This document shows, in pieces, positions 1 to 4,980 of a DNA stretch of 6,357 bases. Position numbers and translations under genes: made by a program. Position 1 is the first letter of the stretch. Every line of letters begins with the position of its first letter. The stretch spans positions 6,320 to 12,676 of the forward strand of contig DHWI01000222.1 in the NCBI GenBank assembly GCA_002413095.1, read 5' to 3'. The notes below the pieces were generated by a model. The model was not told where the DNA came from. It did no database searches and saw only the letters and a list, made by a program, of their open reading frames with translations. The stretch comes from Thermoleophilia bacterium UBA5186. Lineage in GTDB: Bacteria; Actinomycetota; Thermoleophilia; Gaiellales; Gaiellaceae.

Positions 1-129
1 ATCGACGACGAGTCCTCGGCGAAGAAGCTCGTCCGCCTGATCGAAGCGCTCGAGGAGAACGACGACGTCCAGGACGTGTACGCGAACTTCGACATCCCTG
101 AGCGCGTGCTCGAGTCTGCGGCGAGCTGA
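1..129 (+). CDS. yebC: YebC/PmpR-family protein, C-terminal end (partial)
   Basis: The window opens inside this gene; 42 codons and a TGA stop (127-129) remain. The visible residues include the segment ALEENDDVQDVYANFDIP, which closely matches the conserved end of YebC/PmpR proteins (typically AL-E-NDDVQ-VY-NFDI). These proteins are about 240-250 residues and cytoplasmic. Members have been described as DNA-binding transcriptional regulators and, more recently, as factors that help ribosomes through difficult (proline-rich) stretches. The N-terminal and central domains lie off the left edge, so nothing can be said about the start or promoter. In many bacteria yebC is directly followed by ruvC; here ruvC begins about 2.3 kb downstream. 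Family assignment is firm; the exact cellular role is not decided by this fragment. Confidence 0.9.
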   Translation: MDDESSAKKLVRLIEALEENDDVQDVYANFDIPERVLESAAS

Positions 130-275
130 CTCGAAGGGCTACAAATTGCCCGACGTTGTCGCCGTCGGCATCACAAGGTCTAGCAGGCGAATCGGCTGTT
201 TTAGCCCCCTGTGGAGACATGCTCTAAGGGAACGAAAAACTGCCTATTTGCAGCGCAAACAGAACATGAGTTTGC

Positions 276-290
276 ACAACCGACGGTTGT
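276..290. repeat. Perfect 15-base inverted repeat ACAACCG-A-CGGTTGT
   Basis: Seven-base arms are separated by one base. As RNA it could fold as a six-pair stem with a three-base loop; as DNA it has the size of a dimeric-regulator operator. No T-tract follows on either strand, so it does not look like an intrinsic terminator. Its function is unknown. Confidence 0.45.
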
Positions 291-298
291 TCTGGTGG

Positions 299-321
299 AA
301 AACTAGCCCGCTATTTGCGGG
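299..321 (-). terminator. Candidate intrinsic terminator for the minus-strand gene block
   Basis: Read on the minus strand, CCCGC-AAATA-GCGGG forms a five-pair all-GC stem with a five-base loop. It is followed by CTAGTTTT (306-299), a short T-tract set off by four bases. It lies about 75 bases past the stop of the small membrane-protein gene, where a terminator for that block would be expected. The stem is short and the T-run is only four, so termination may be weak. The plus-strand reading has no comparable T-tract. Confidence 0.4.
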
Positions 322-395
322 AACTTTGGCCGGGCATCCACACCCCTCTGGATATCCTTGTGGATAGCCACGCAAATTGCGAATTTCCGTGCGGA

Positions 396-731
396 CTAGA
401 AGCGTTCAAGCCATTCGTGATCGTGCTTCCGCTCCCAAGTCGCGAAGACAAACAGGGCGACGGTGGAAACCAAGCCGATTGCGAGCATCGCCCACCTGAC
501 CCAGATACCGGCGCTGTGTGCGCCGAGGATGAGCGTGACGAGCATGCCGCCGAAGAAGCCCCAAAGCACGGCAAGCATCGCGCCGCAGGCAGCGCAGGCC
601 GCGAACAAGGCGAGCTTGCTCCCGAAGGCTGGCACGAGAAGATCGTCCCGCGTCACGTTCCGTTCGGAGCGGATCGGCCGCGTGTTCGCGACTATCGAGA
701 TGCGATCCCAGCCCTTTGCCACGACTGTCAC
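396..731 (-). CDS. Small two-helix membrane protein, unknown function
   Basis: This frame encodes 111 residues from GTG (731-729) to TAG (398-396). A polar N-terminus of about 35 residues is followed by two hydrophobic helices at roughly 40-69 and 77-99. A short charged tail, WERKHDHEWLERF, then follows. A small inner-membrane protein is the most that can be said; I recognise no family. Codon third positions are GC-rich and the frame is intact. Start choice is uncertain. The GTG has no nearby Shine-Dalgarno, whereas TAGGAGGG at 770-763 is placed five bases before an in-frame ACG (758-756). Starting there would add nine residues after the initiator (KRALAATVV). The ribosome site overlaps the stop codon of the cupredoxin-like gene, which implies translational coupling and a shared transcript. 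The coordinates given use the conventional GTG; 396-758 may be the true extent. Confidence 0.68.
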   Translation of the reverse strand: MTVVAKGWDRISIVANTRPIRSERNVTRDDLLVPAFGSKLALFAACAACGAMLAVLWGFFGGMLVTLILGAHSAGIWVRWAMLAIGLVSTVALFVFATWERKHDHEWLERF

Positions 732-762
732 GACCGTAGCAGCGAGGGCTCGTTTCGTAAAA

Positions 763-770
763 CCCTCCTA
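763..770 (-). promoter_or_regulatory. Strong Shine-Dalgarno overlapping upstream stop codon
   Basis: Read on the minus strand, TAGGAGGG combines the TAG stop of the cupredoxin-like gene (770-768) with a near-perfect anti-16S match, AGGAGG (769-764). Five bases later, in frame with the membrane-protein gene, stands ACG (758-756). No ATG, GTG or TTG lies at a normal distance, so this site decides the start question for that gene. Confidence 0.6.
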
Positions 771-1649
771 GCTTCGGATGACGTTGCCGATGCCGGCGAC
801 GTAGCAGGCGCCGACCTGAGTTTGCGGCATGAATGCCCGCACACGCAGGCGCGCTTTCACCTTGGACCGGAAGGTCGCCGACGTAACTACGAGCGGCGCG
901 GTCCCGGTCGTCGTCTTCAGATAGACGCGCTTCACCGCCACCCAGCGGCTGAGCGAGGAGCTGTAGCGCTGGAAGATGACGTACTTACCGGTGAACGGCG
1001 TCGCCGCGGTCACCTTCGCCGAGAAGCGCCCCGCCGCGAGGCGGGCCAGGCGGACGCGAGGCCGCACTTTGACGGTGACAGTGGTGGCGGTGGCGGTCTT
1101 CCACTTGGCCTGGTAGTTCGTGTTCAGCGTCGGCTTGGCGACGTAGCTGAAGGCGCCGCCCGTCGTGGTCGAGAGACCGGTCAGCTGCGAGAACGCGGTC
1201 TGCCCGCATGGCTGGGCGAGGATCGCCACGTGCTCGCCCGTCTTGCCGCTCGAGACGGTCCCGGAGAGCGTCGCCGAGCCGCCGTAGATCAGGATCTTCT
1301 TCGACGACTGGAGCGTGACGGACGCGGGCGCAGCCTGGACGGTGACACTCCCGTTGAACTTGTTGCCCTTCTGTGTCGGGTCGCTGTAATTGAACTTGCC
1401 GGACTGTGTGAACGTGCAGGAGCCTTGCTGTCCGGGCTGGATCGTCAGGGTGCAGCTGTAGCTCTTGACCACGATCTGGTGTACGACCGTGTCGCTGTTG
1501 GTCCACGTCACAGCGTCGCCCTGCTTCACTGTCACGTTGGCCGGCACGATGCCTGCCTTCGAGATCACGACGGTGACCGTCGCGGTCACCGCCGGCGCGG
1601 CGGCTGTGAGCGCTACCGACGCAAGGAGCAAGAGCAGCAATCTACGCAT
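768..1649 (-). CDS. Secreted cupredoxin-like protein with two Ig-like domains
   Basis: The gene encodes 293 residues. An N-terminal signal peptide (MRRLLLLLLASVALTAAAPA) indicates export; a cleavage site near residues 18-23 is likely. Residues about 24-104 read as a plastocyanin/cupredoxin-like beta sandwich (ANVTVKQGDAVTWTNSDTVVH). Two Ig-like beta-rich repeats follow at about 107-195 and 198-293; the first contains GGSATLSGTVSSGKTGEHV. In type I copper proteins the ligands are His, Cys, His and Met. Here only His57 remains; the usual YHC position reads YSD (88-90) and the Met position is near Phe98. Cys66 and Cys78 may form a disulfide. An electron-transfer role is therefore doubtful; a structural or adhesive envelope protein fits better. 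AGAGG (1661-1657) lies seven bases before the ATG and supports this start. It sits 99 bases downstream of the FHA-HTH gene and runs directly into the small membrane-protein gene. Confidence 0.82.
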   Translation of the reverse strand: MRRLLLLLLASVALTAAAPAVTATVTVVISKAGIVPANVTVKQGDAVTWTNSDTVVHQIVVKSYSCTLTIQPGQQGSCTFTQSGKFNYSDPTQKGNKFNGSVTVQAAPASVTLQSSKKILIYGGSATLSGTVSSGKTGEHVAILAQPCGQTAFSQLTGLSTTTGGAFSYVAKPTLNTNYQAKWKTATATTVTVKVRPRVRLARLAAGRFSAKVTAATPFTGKYVIFQRYSSSLSRWVAVKRVYLKTTTGTAPLVVTSATFRSKVKARLRVRAFMPQTQVGACYVAGIGNVIRS

Positions 1650-1656
1650 CCCGCGA

Positions 1657-1661
1657 CCTCT
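1657..1661 (-). promoter_or_regulatory. Ribosome binding site of the cupredoxin-like gene
   Basis: AGAGG on the minus strand, seven bases before ATG 1649-1647, fixes the start directly ahead of a textbook signal peptide. The rest of the gap back to the FHA-HTH stop (1650-1748) is less GC-rich than the genes. I saw no convincing -35/-10 pair in it. Confidence 0.55.
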
Positions 1662-1748
1662 TCAGTTTGAAGTTCCGATGAGCAAAATCGTTCCTCCGAT
1701 TGCAGATGCATTTTCGGACCGAGACTTGTGCGGTGCCGGGCCGCAGGT

Positions 1749-2375
1749 CTAAATCCACCCGCGCTGCCGCGCGACGCGGCAGAGCGCGCGGCGCTTCGCG
1801 TGCGGTGGGCCGTCGGTCAGGCCGGCCTTCGCGTAGGCGCGCCTGAGCGCTGCCTTCACGGTGTCGGCGGCGCCCGGAGTGCCGAGCTCCGCCGCGATCT
1901 CCTCGTTCGTCGGCAGCCGGTCGAGGCTCGCCCCGTCGAGCCAGGGCCGGCAAAGGGCGCCGACCACCTGCTGCTGGAAGGGCGAGAGCGCGGGCCCCGC
2001 CGCCGGGGGCAGGTTCTCCATTGCGTCGGTCTCGTCGGGGTCGGTCGACTGCGCGAGCCAGGAGAAGACGAGCGTCTCGGAGCCGACGTCGATGCGATCC
2101 GCGTGATGCAGGGAGTACGGCGCATGCGACGGGATCCGCTTCGTGTTCACGAAGGTGCCGTTACGGCTGCCGAGGTCCTCGACGAACCAGCGCCCTTCCT
2201 TGTGGCTCAGCCGTGCGTGGTCGCGGCTGACCGTCGTCGTCTTCAGGACTAGGTCGTTGTCCTCGCCCCGCCCGATCGTGACGTCGCAGCGCAGGGCGTG
2301 CTCGCTCCCGTCGGGCAGCATGAGCCAGATGTCGCCTGCGGTGCCGCGGTCTTCGGTCGTGGGCACGATACGCAT
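1749..2375 (-). CDS. FHA-domain protein with C-terminal LuxR-like helix-turn-helix
   Basis: The gene encodes 208 residues with no signal peptide or membrane segment, so it is cytoplasmic. Residues about 15-108 form a forkhead-associated domain with its phosphothreonine-binding signature intact: IGRGEDN (G35, R36), SRDHARL (S50, R51, H53) and GSRNGTFVN (N72, G73). A linker (about 109-128) leads to a helix-turn-helix-like region at 130-187, LSPFQQQVV...TNEEIAAELG...DTVKAALRRAYAKAGL. This follows the spacing of LuxR/GerE-type C-terminal DNA-binding domains. FHA domains read phosphothreonine made by Ser/Thr kinases, so a phospho-controlled DNA-binding role is inferred; no kinase gene lies in the window. 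The ATG is preceded by GGAG about nine bases away. The gene is divergent from ruvC with a 67-base gap and heads the leftward block that includes the cupredoxin-like and membrane-protein genes. The FHA call is secure; the HTH call is moderately so. Confidence 0.85.
   Translation of the reverse strand: MRIVPTTEDRGTAGDIWLMLPDGSEHALRCDVTIGRGEDNDLVLKTTTVSRDHARLSHKEGRWFVEDLGSRNGTFVNTKRIPSHAPYSLHHADRIDVGSETLVFSWLAQSTDPDETDAMENLPPAAGPALSPFQQQVVGALCRPWLDGASLDRLPTNEEIAAELGTPGAADTVKAALRRAYAKAGLTDGPPHAKRRALCRVARQRGWI
1764..1782. repeat. Eight-pair hairpin in the last codons of the FHA-HTH gene
   Basis: CTGCCGCG-CGA-CGCGGCAG is a perfect inverted repeat with a three-base loop, just before the stop at 1751-1749. 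It encodes part of the conserved-looking tail, so it may be only a codon-use coincidence. It could also act as an mRNA 3' structure ahead of the next gene. No T-tract follows closely. Confidence 0.35.
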
Positions 2376-2442
2376 CTTCCCAGGCTCCGCACTGGACTAA
2401 CGGGGAAGCAGGAGCATCCGACCCTCTCCCTAATGTCTCCGT
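2376..2442. promoter_or_regulatory. Divergent promoter region between FHA-HTH gene and ruvC
   Basis: The 67-base gap between two divergent starts must carry the leftward promoter and probably the ruvC promoter. TAATGT at 2431-2436 fits the minimal TAnnnT pattern of a -10 box and ends six bases before the ruvC GTG; no good -35 accompanies it. I found no GAAC-N4-GTTC (actinobacterial LexA-type) site here, so SOS control is not supported by the sequence. Confidence 0.4.
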
Positions 2443-2934
2443 GTGAAAGTCGTAGGCATCGACCCAGGAACGGCTGCGTGCGGGTACGGGATCGTCCACG
2501 AAAGCGGAGGCCGCCTCAGGGCCATCGACCACGGGTGGTGGCAGACCGCTGCCGGGGAGCGCCCGGAGCTGCGGCTGAAGACGATCTACGAGGGCGTCGC
2601 GGGGCTCATCGAGCTGCACGCCCCGGATGCCGTCGCTCTCGAGGAGTCGTTCGTCGGCGCCGACGCCCGCACCGCGCTCTCCGTCGGCCAGGCCCGCGGA
2701 GCCGTGCTCGTCGCGGCGGCACGCGCCGGCGTCGAGTGCGCTGAGTACGCGCCCTCCCGGGTGAAGCACGCGGTCTGCGGCTACGGCCGCGCCGAGAAGG
2801 CGCAGGTGCAGCGGATGGTCAAGGCGATCCTCGGGATGAGCGAGGAGCCCAAGCCGACCCACGCCGCCGATGCGCTCGCCGTCGCGATCTGCCACGCGCT
2901 CGCACCCCCGCTGCTCAAGATGGTGAGCGCGTGA
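2443..2934 (+). CDS. ruvC: RuvC, Holliday junction resolvase
   Basis: The gene encodes 163 residues, normal for the family. RuvC is a dimeric, Mg-dependent endonuclease that nicks the two matching strands of a Holliday junction held by RuvAB. The RNase H-like fold is evident from MKVVGIDPGT at the N-terminus with Asp7, then VALEESF with Glu67, and THAADALAVAICH near the C-terminus with His140 and Asp143. His stands where E. coli has Asp138. To my knowledge Thermus RuvC also uses His there, so this is a natural variant and not a defect. Translation starts at GTG 2443, immediately before KVVGIDPGT, and no Shine-Dalgarno is seen just upstream. The stop overlaps the ruvA start as GTGA (2931-2934), so the two are translationally coupled. 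First gene of the ruv operon. Confidence 0.97.
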   Translation: MKVVGIDPGTAACGYGIVHESGGRLRAIDHGWWQTAAGERPELRLKTIYEGVAGLIELHAPDAVALEESFVGADARTALSVGQARGAVLVAAARAGVECAEYAPSRVKHAVCGYGRAEKAQVQRMVKAILGMSEEPKPTHAADALAVAICHALAPPLLKMVSA

Positions 2935-3497
2935 TCGCGCAGCTCCGGGGTCGCCCGGTCGCGCGCACGCCCGACGGCCTCGTCCTCGACGTCGCGGGTG
3001 TGGGTTACCTCGTGCACGCGACGCCGAGCGCGATCCGCAAGGCTGACAAGGCCGAGGACGTGACGCTGCTCACGTACCTGAACGTCCGGGAGGACGCGCT
3101 GCAGCTGTTCGGCTTCGCGGAGCAGGCCGAGCGCGACCTGTTCGTCTCGCTGCTTTCGGTCAACGGCGTCGGTCCCAAGGTGGCCCTCGCGGTCGTCTCG
3201 GGCTCGCCCGCGGCGGAGCTGCGCCGAGCGATCGTGCTCGAGGACGCGGCCCGGTTCCAGGCGATCCCCGGCATCGGCAAGAAGACCGCAGAACGGATCG
3301 TGCTCGAGCTGAAGGAGAAGCTCGCCGACGAGCCCGTGCCAATCTCGTCCGCCGCGGGAACCAAGCCCGATCAGGTAGCGCGCGAGGCGCTCGTCGAGCT
3401 CGGCTACACGCTGCTCGAGGCCGAGCAGGCGCTCGCGGCCACCGATCCCGACCTGCCGCCGGAGGAGCGCGTCCGGCAGGCTTTGCGAGCCGCATGA
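2931..3497 (+). CDS. ruvA: RuvA, Holliday junction-binding subunit
   Basis: The gene encodes 188 residues, slightly shorter than the roughly 200 of many RuvAs. RuvA tetramers clamp the four-way junction in a square-planar form and load RuvB hexamers on opposite arms. Domain I is an OB fold (about 1-63, beginning [10 protein letters not shown]). Domain II carries two helix-hairpin-helix motifs, [16 protein letters not shown] (about 74-89) and [16 protein letters not shown] (109-124), which contact DNA backbone. A flexible linker (about 131-146) leads to domain III (147-188, with [16 protein letters not shown]), which contacts RuvB. The GTG start overlaps the ruvC stop and the TGA overlaps the ruvB ATG. 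All expected parts are intact. Confidence 0.97.
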   Translation: MIAQLRGRPVARTPDGLVLDVAGVGYLVHATPSAIRKADKAEDVTLLTYLNVREDALQLFGFAEQAERDLFVSLLSVNGVGPKVALAVVSGSPAAELRRAIVLEDAARFQAIPGIGKKTAERIVLELKEKLADEPVPISSAAGTKPDQVAREALVELGYTLLEAEQALAATDPDLPPEERVRQALRAA

Positions 3498-4504
3498 CAG
3501 AGATCTTCGTCGCGCCGGTCGCGCCCGGGGAGGAAGAGCTCGAGCAGACGCTCCGCCCGCGCCGGCTCGACGAGTTCGTCGGCCAAGAGCGCGTCAAGGA
3601 GCAACTCGCAATCGCGCTCGACGCGACGCGCGCACGCGGCGAGGCGCTCGACCACGTTCTCCTCGTCGGCCCGCCCGGGCTCGGCAAGACGAGTCTCGCG
3701 TACATCGTCCGCGAGGAGCTCGGCGTCGGAATTCGCTCGGTCGCCGGACCGGCGCTCGAACGGAAGGGAGACATGGCGGCGATCCTCACCGCCATGGAGG
3801 AGCGCGACGTCCTCTTCATCGACGAGATCCACCGGCTGAACCGCGCGATCGAGGAGATCCTCTACCCGGCGCTCGAGGACTTCCGGCTCGACATCATCGT
3901 CGGGCAGGGCCCCGCAGCGCGCACCCTCACGCTTGACCTGCCGCCGTTCACGCTCATCGGCGCCACGACGCGCACCGGGCTGCTCACCACGCCGCTCCGG
4001 GACCGCTTCGGGATGACCTTTCGCCTCGAGTACTACGACCCGCCGGAGCTCGCGCAGATCGTCAGGCGCTCGGCCGGGATCATGGGCGTCGAGATCGCCG
4101 ACGAGGCTGCCGTGGAGATAAGCGGCCGCTCGCGGGGCACGCCGCGGATCGCGAACAGGATCCTTCGGCGAGTGCGCGACGTCGCCGAGGTGCGGCACGC
4201 GGGCGCGATCACGAACGACGTCGCGCGCGAGGCGCTCCACCTGATGGAGATCGACGAGGCTGGGCTCGAGCGCACCGATCGCGAGCTGCTGCGCGCCGTC
4301 GTCGAGCGCTTCTCCGGCGGGCCGGTCGGGCTCTCCACGCTGGCCGTCGCCCTCGGCGAGGAGCCGGACACGATCGAGGACGTCTACGAGCCGTATCTGC
4401 TGCAGCTCGGGTTCCTGCAGCGCACGCCGCGCGGGCGCATCGTGACGAAGCTCGGGCGCGCCCACATCGGCGCGACCGCCGAGCCCGAGGCCAAGCTCTT
4501 CTGA
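3494..4504 (+). CDS. ruvB: RuvB, Holliday junction branch-migration ATPase
   Basis: The gene encodes 336 residues, typical length. RuvB is a hexameric AAA+ motor that pumps duplex DNA through the RuvA-bound junction using ATP. The N-terminal [12 protein letters not shown] (20-31) is the family signature. Walker A is GPPGLGKTS (59-67), Walker B FIDEIH (108-113) and sensor 1 GATTR (156-160). The arginine-finger segment is LRDRFG (168-173) and the sensor 2 region is [12 protein letters not shown] (215-226). The C-terminal winged helix contains [11 protein letters not shown] and TPRGRIVT (311-318). The ATG overlaps the ruvA stop as ATGA (3494-3497). The TGA at 4502-4504 sits in CTGA, which may be the start of the next gene. 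No sign of truncation or missing catalytic residues. Confidence 0.98.
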   Translation: MTEIFVAPVAPGEEELEQTLRPRRLDEFVGQERVKEQLAIALDATRARGEALDHVLLVGPPGLGKTSLAYIVREELGVGIRSVAGPALERKGDMAAILTAMEERDVLFIDEIHRLNRAIEEILYPALEDFRLDIIVGQGPAARTLTLDLPPFTLIGATTRTGLLTTPLRDRFGMTFRLEYYDPPELAQIVRRSAGIMGVEIADEAAVEISGRSRGTPRIANRILRRVRDVAEVRHAGAITNDVAREALHLMEIDEAGLERTDRELLRAVVERFSGGPVGLSTLAVALGEEPDTIEDVYEPYLLQLGFLQRTPRGRIVTKLGRAHIGATAEPEAKLF

Positions 4505-4527
4505 GTCTCGTTCCAGACGACTTCGAC

Positions 4528-4929
4528 GTGCCTGCGGGCCTCGAGCACGAGCGCTTCAGGCTGCGGATGCTCACGATTCACGACGTCGTGAAGGATTTCG
4601 CCGCGATCCTCGAGCGCGTCGAGCCGGATGGCTCGCCGGTTCCCTCGGACGGGTTGACGCTGGAGCAGAACCTCGTCGATCTCGGCTGGCACCAGAAGGA
4701 GTTCGAGCTCCGCCGCTCGTTCGCGTACACGGTGATGAGCCCCGACGAGAGCGTCTGCCTCGGCTGCGTCTACCTCTACGCGACCGACGGCGCGGCCGCC
4801 CGCGTGCACATGTGGGTGCGCAGGAGCGCATGGGAGGAGGGGCTGGATCCCGTGCTCGAGCAGGCGGTGCGGGCCTGGGTCGCCGAAACGTGGCCGTTCG
4901 AGACCGTCGCCTACCCGGGCCGCGAATAG
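4528..4929 (+). CDS. GNAT-like N-acetyltransferase family protein
   Basis: From the first conventional start (GTG 4528) the protein is 133 residues, cytoplasmic. It resembles a group of small GNAT-related proteins that share an LTIHDVVKDF-like N-terminal helix, TLEQNLVDLGWHQKEF (44-59), SFAYTVMSPDE (64-74), a beta strand LGCVYLY (78-84) and a terminal AWVAETWPFETVAYPGRE. The classical acetyl-CoA loop (Q/R-x-x-G-x-G/A) is not apparent, so catalytic activity is uncertain and no substrate can be named. The reading frame is open upstream to a CTG at 4501, giving [10 protein letters not shown] ahead of the first residue. I recall similar leaders (VP-DF--P) in relatives. That start would overlap the ruvB stop by four bases, so the true gene may be 4501-4929. 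It is most likely the last gene of the ruv transcript. Confidence 0.8.
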   Translation: MPAGLEHERFRLRMLTIHDVVKDFAAILERVEPDGSPVPSDGLTLEQNLVDLGWHQKEFELRRSFAYTVMSPDESVCLGCVYLYATDGAAARVHMWVRRSAWEEGLDPVLEQAVRAWVAETWPFETVAYPGRE

Positions 4930-4945
4930 TCTTTAGCGAGTCTTT
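4928..4945 (+). repeat. Heptamer direct repeat AGTCTTT-AGCG-AGTCTTT, possible SARP-type operator
   Basis: Two perfect AGTCTTT copies (4928-4934 and 4939-4945) are separated by four bases, an 11-base period. The first overlaps the stop of the GNAT-like gene; the second ends 35 bases before the exported-protein ATG. Heptameric direct repeats with 11-base periodicity are the known operator geometry of SARP regulators, and a BTAD/SARP-type gene lies next door. Only two copies are present and no clear -10 follows, so the role is speculative. Confidence 0.35.
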
Positions 4946-4980
4946 GCCCGGTTGCAGGCGCCGTCGGCCACGGTGCGGGC

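Larger units (their letters stand above)
130..395. other. Dyad-rich, low-GC convergent intergenic spacer
   Basis: This 266-base gap lies between the yebC stop (plus) and the stop of the small membrane-protein gene (minus), so it is downstream of both. Hand counting gives about 53% GC over 131-390, clearly below the flanking genes. It holds short perfect inverted repeats: TTTGC-AGC-GCAAA (247-259), ACAACCG-A-CGGTTGT (276-290), CCCGC-TATTT-GCGGG (307-321), ATCCACA...TGTGGAT (336-342/359-365) and CGCAA-A-TTGCG (371-381). The octamer CTATTTGC is repeated at 244-251 and 311-318. No convincing coding region was seen: an open frame at 146-367 has arginine-rich, family-less translation. Some dyads may be terminators; the rest are unexplained. 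Confidence 0.6.

Noticed and set aside
146..367. Short plus-strand open frame of 73 codons in the yebC downstream spacer
   Set aside because: No ribosome site, no family resemblance, atypical composition for the organism, and it runs through several dyads.
130..395. tRNA, riboswitch or attachment site in the low-GC spacer
   Set aside because: No cloverleaf, no GGTTCGA-type T-loop, no recognisable riboswitch core, and no direct repeats flanking an integrase-bearing element.
315..1670. Long plus-strand open frame of 451 codons opposite the cupredoxin-like and membrane-protein genes
   Set aside because: Its translation is arginine-, histidine- and aspartate-rich low-complexity text with no family resemblance, typical of the antisense of a GC-rich gene. 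The minus strand has a signal peptide, recognisable domains and a ribosome site.
2376..2442. LexA (SOS) box controlling ruvC
   Set aside because: No GAAC-N4-GTTC or close variant is present between the divergent genes.
2860..2871. His140 in RuvC as a catalytic defect
   Set aside because: His at this position is, to my knowledge, found in functional RuvC such as that of Thermus; Asp7, Glu67 and Asp143 are intact.
3404..4465. Minus-strand open frame of 353 codons opposite ruvB
   Set aside because: ruvB on the plus strand has every family motif; the opposite frame is charged shadow sequence.
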